The notes under the pieces: model-generated
Database searches by the model: none
What the model saw: only the letters and a program-made list of their open reading frames with translations
Told to the model about the DNA's origin: nothing
Source: CAZQKL01 sp964593895 [NCBI: uncultured bacterium]
GTDB taxonomy: Bacteria; DYJV01
NCBI GenBank assembly: GCA_964593895.1
Contig: CAZQKL010000105.1
Coordinates: 1 to 6,355, forward strand
Reading direction: 5' to 3'
DNA: 6,355 bases
Shown here: positions 6,171 to 6,355 of the stretch, piece after piece
Numbering within the stretch: position 1 is the first letter of the stretch
Layout of the letters: each line of letters begins with the position of its first letter
Translations under genes and position numbers: made by a program

Positions 6171-6355
6171 TTAGAATAATCCTTTAATTTCACCTGTTTC
6201 AACATCAATATCAACATTGTATCCAGCAGGAGTTTTGCCAAGCCCTGGCATTGTTCTCATTTCACCGCAAAGTGGATACAAGAAGCCAGCACCTGCTGAT
6301 GGTCTAATATCTCTAATTGGCAATCTGTATCCTGATGGAACACCTTTCCATGTTG
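6171..6355 (-). CDS. fhs: Formate-tetrahydrofolate ligase, C-terminal 60 residues (partial)
   Basis: The gene enters from the right edge; the first two bases in the window belong to a split codon, then 60 codons lead to a TAA at 6171-6173. The enzyme ATP-dependently joins formate to tetrahydrofolate to give 10-formyl-tetrahydrofolate, an early step of the methyl branch of the Wood-Ljungdahl pathway. The visible tail matches the conserved C-terminus of this family: [14 protein letters not shown], then a Y-P-L-C-G-E-M block, the hallmark [11 protein letters not shown], and a closing D-I-D-x-E-T-G-x-I-x-G-L-F. The catalytic P-loop and formate-binding parts lie outside the window. It is 51 bases upstream of acsV on the same strand, so a single operon is likely, with the hairpin in between tuning expression. 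Confidence 0.9.
   Translation of the reverse strand, partial: TWKGVPSGYRLPIRDIRPSAGAGFLYPLCGEMRTMPGLGKTPAGYNVDIDVETGEIKGLF

Noticed and set aside
1-6355. A hidden novel system, mobile element, CRISPR array or RNA gene
   Set aside because: Nearly all bases are accounted for by six well-recognised pathway genes on one strand. The gaps are all 63 bases or shorter and hold only ribosome binding sites and hairpins. No direct repeats, terminal repeats or tRNA-like folds were seen.

Overview
This window is a stretch of a Wood-Ljungdahl (reductive acetyl-CoA) gene cluster. It comes from an AT-rich anaerobic bacterium; by eye only about one third of bases are G or C. Every supported gene is read from the minus strand, so the order of transcription runs from high to low coordinates: end of fhs (formate-tetrahydrofolate ligase), then acsV (RACo, ferredoxin-type reductive activator of the corrinoid protein), acsF/cooC-type nickel-insertion ATPase, acsD (corrinoid iron-sulfur protein small subunit), acsB (acetyl-CoA synthase), and the first eight codons of what is most likely acsC (corrinoid iron-sulfur protein large subunit). 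The organism uses strong Shine-Dalgarno sites (AAGGAGG, AGGAGGT) and a full-length bacterial-type AcsB with its N-terminal CODH-docking domain. This points to an acetogen, or another anaerobe using the pathway in either direction, and not to an archaeon. I cannot name the phylum from the sequence.

Layout. 6171-6355 is the C-terminus of fhs. 6120-6170 is a 51-base gap with an 8-bp hairpin. 4071-6119 is acsV, whose last 11 bases overlap the start of acsF (3338-4081). A 28-base gap with a ribosome binding site leads to acsD (2356-3309). A 44-base gap with a small stem-loop leads to acsB (89-2311). The 63-base gap at 26-88 carries a 10-bp GC-rich hairpin and a purine-rich ribosome binding site, and acsC starts at 25 and runs off the window. 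No stretch over 300 bases lacks a gene. No tRNA, rRNA, CRISPR array, insertion sequence or riboswitch was seen.

How the genes work together. Fhs begins the methyl branch by putting formate on tetrahydrofolate. The methyl group later reaches the cobalt of the corrinoid protein AcsC-AcsD through a methyltransferase (AcsE) not in the window. AcsV uses its [2Fe-2S] cluster and ATPase domain to rescue that cobalt when it oxidises to Co(II). AcsB joins the methyl group, CO and CoA at its nickel-containing A-cluster to make acetyl-CoA, and AcsF is the likely nickel-loading factor for AcsB. CO dehydrogenase (AcsA/CooS), AcsE and the remaining folate enzymes must lie outside the window. All genes have intact frames and all key metal ligands I could check are present. 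I see a well-conserved known system, and no undescribed one. The points worth a second look are gene order, translational coupling and the intercistronic hairpins.
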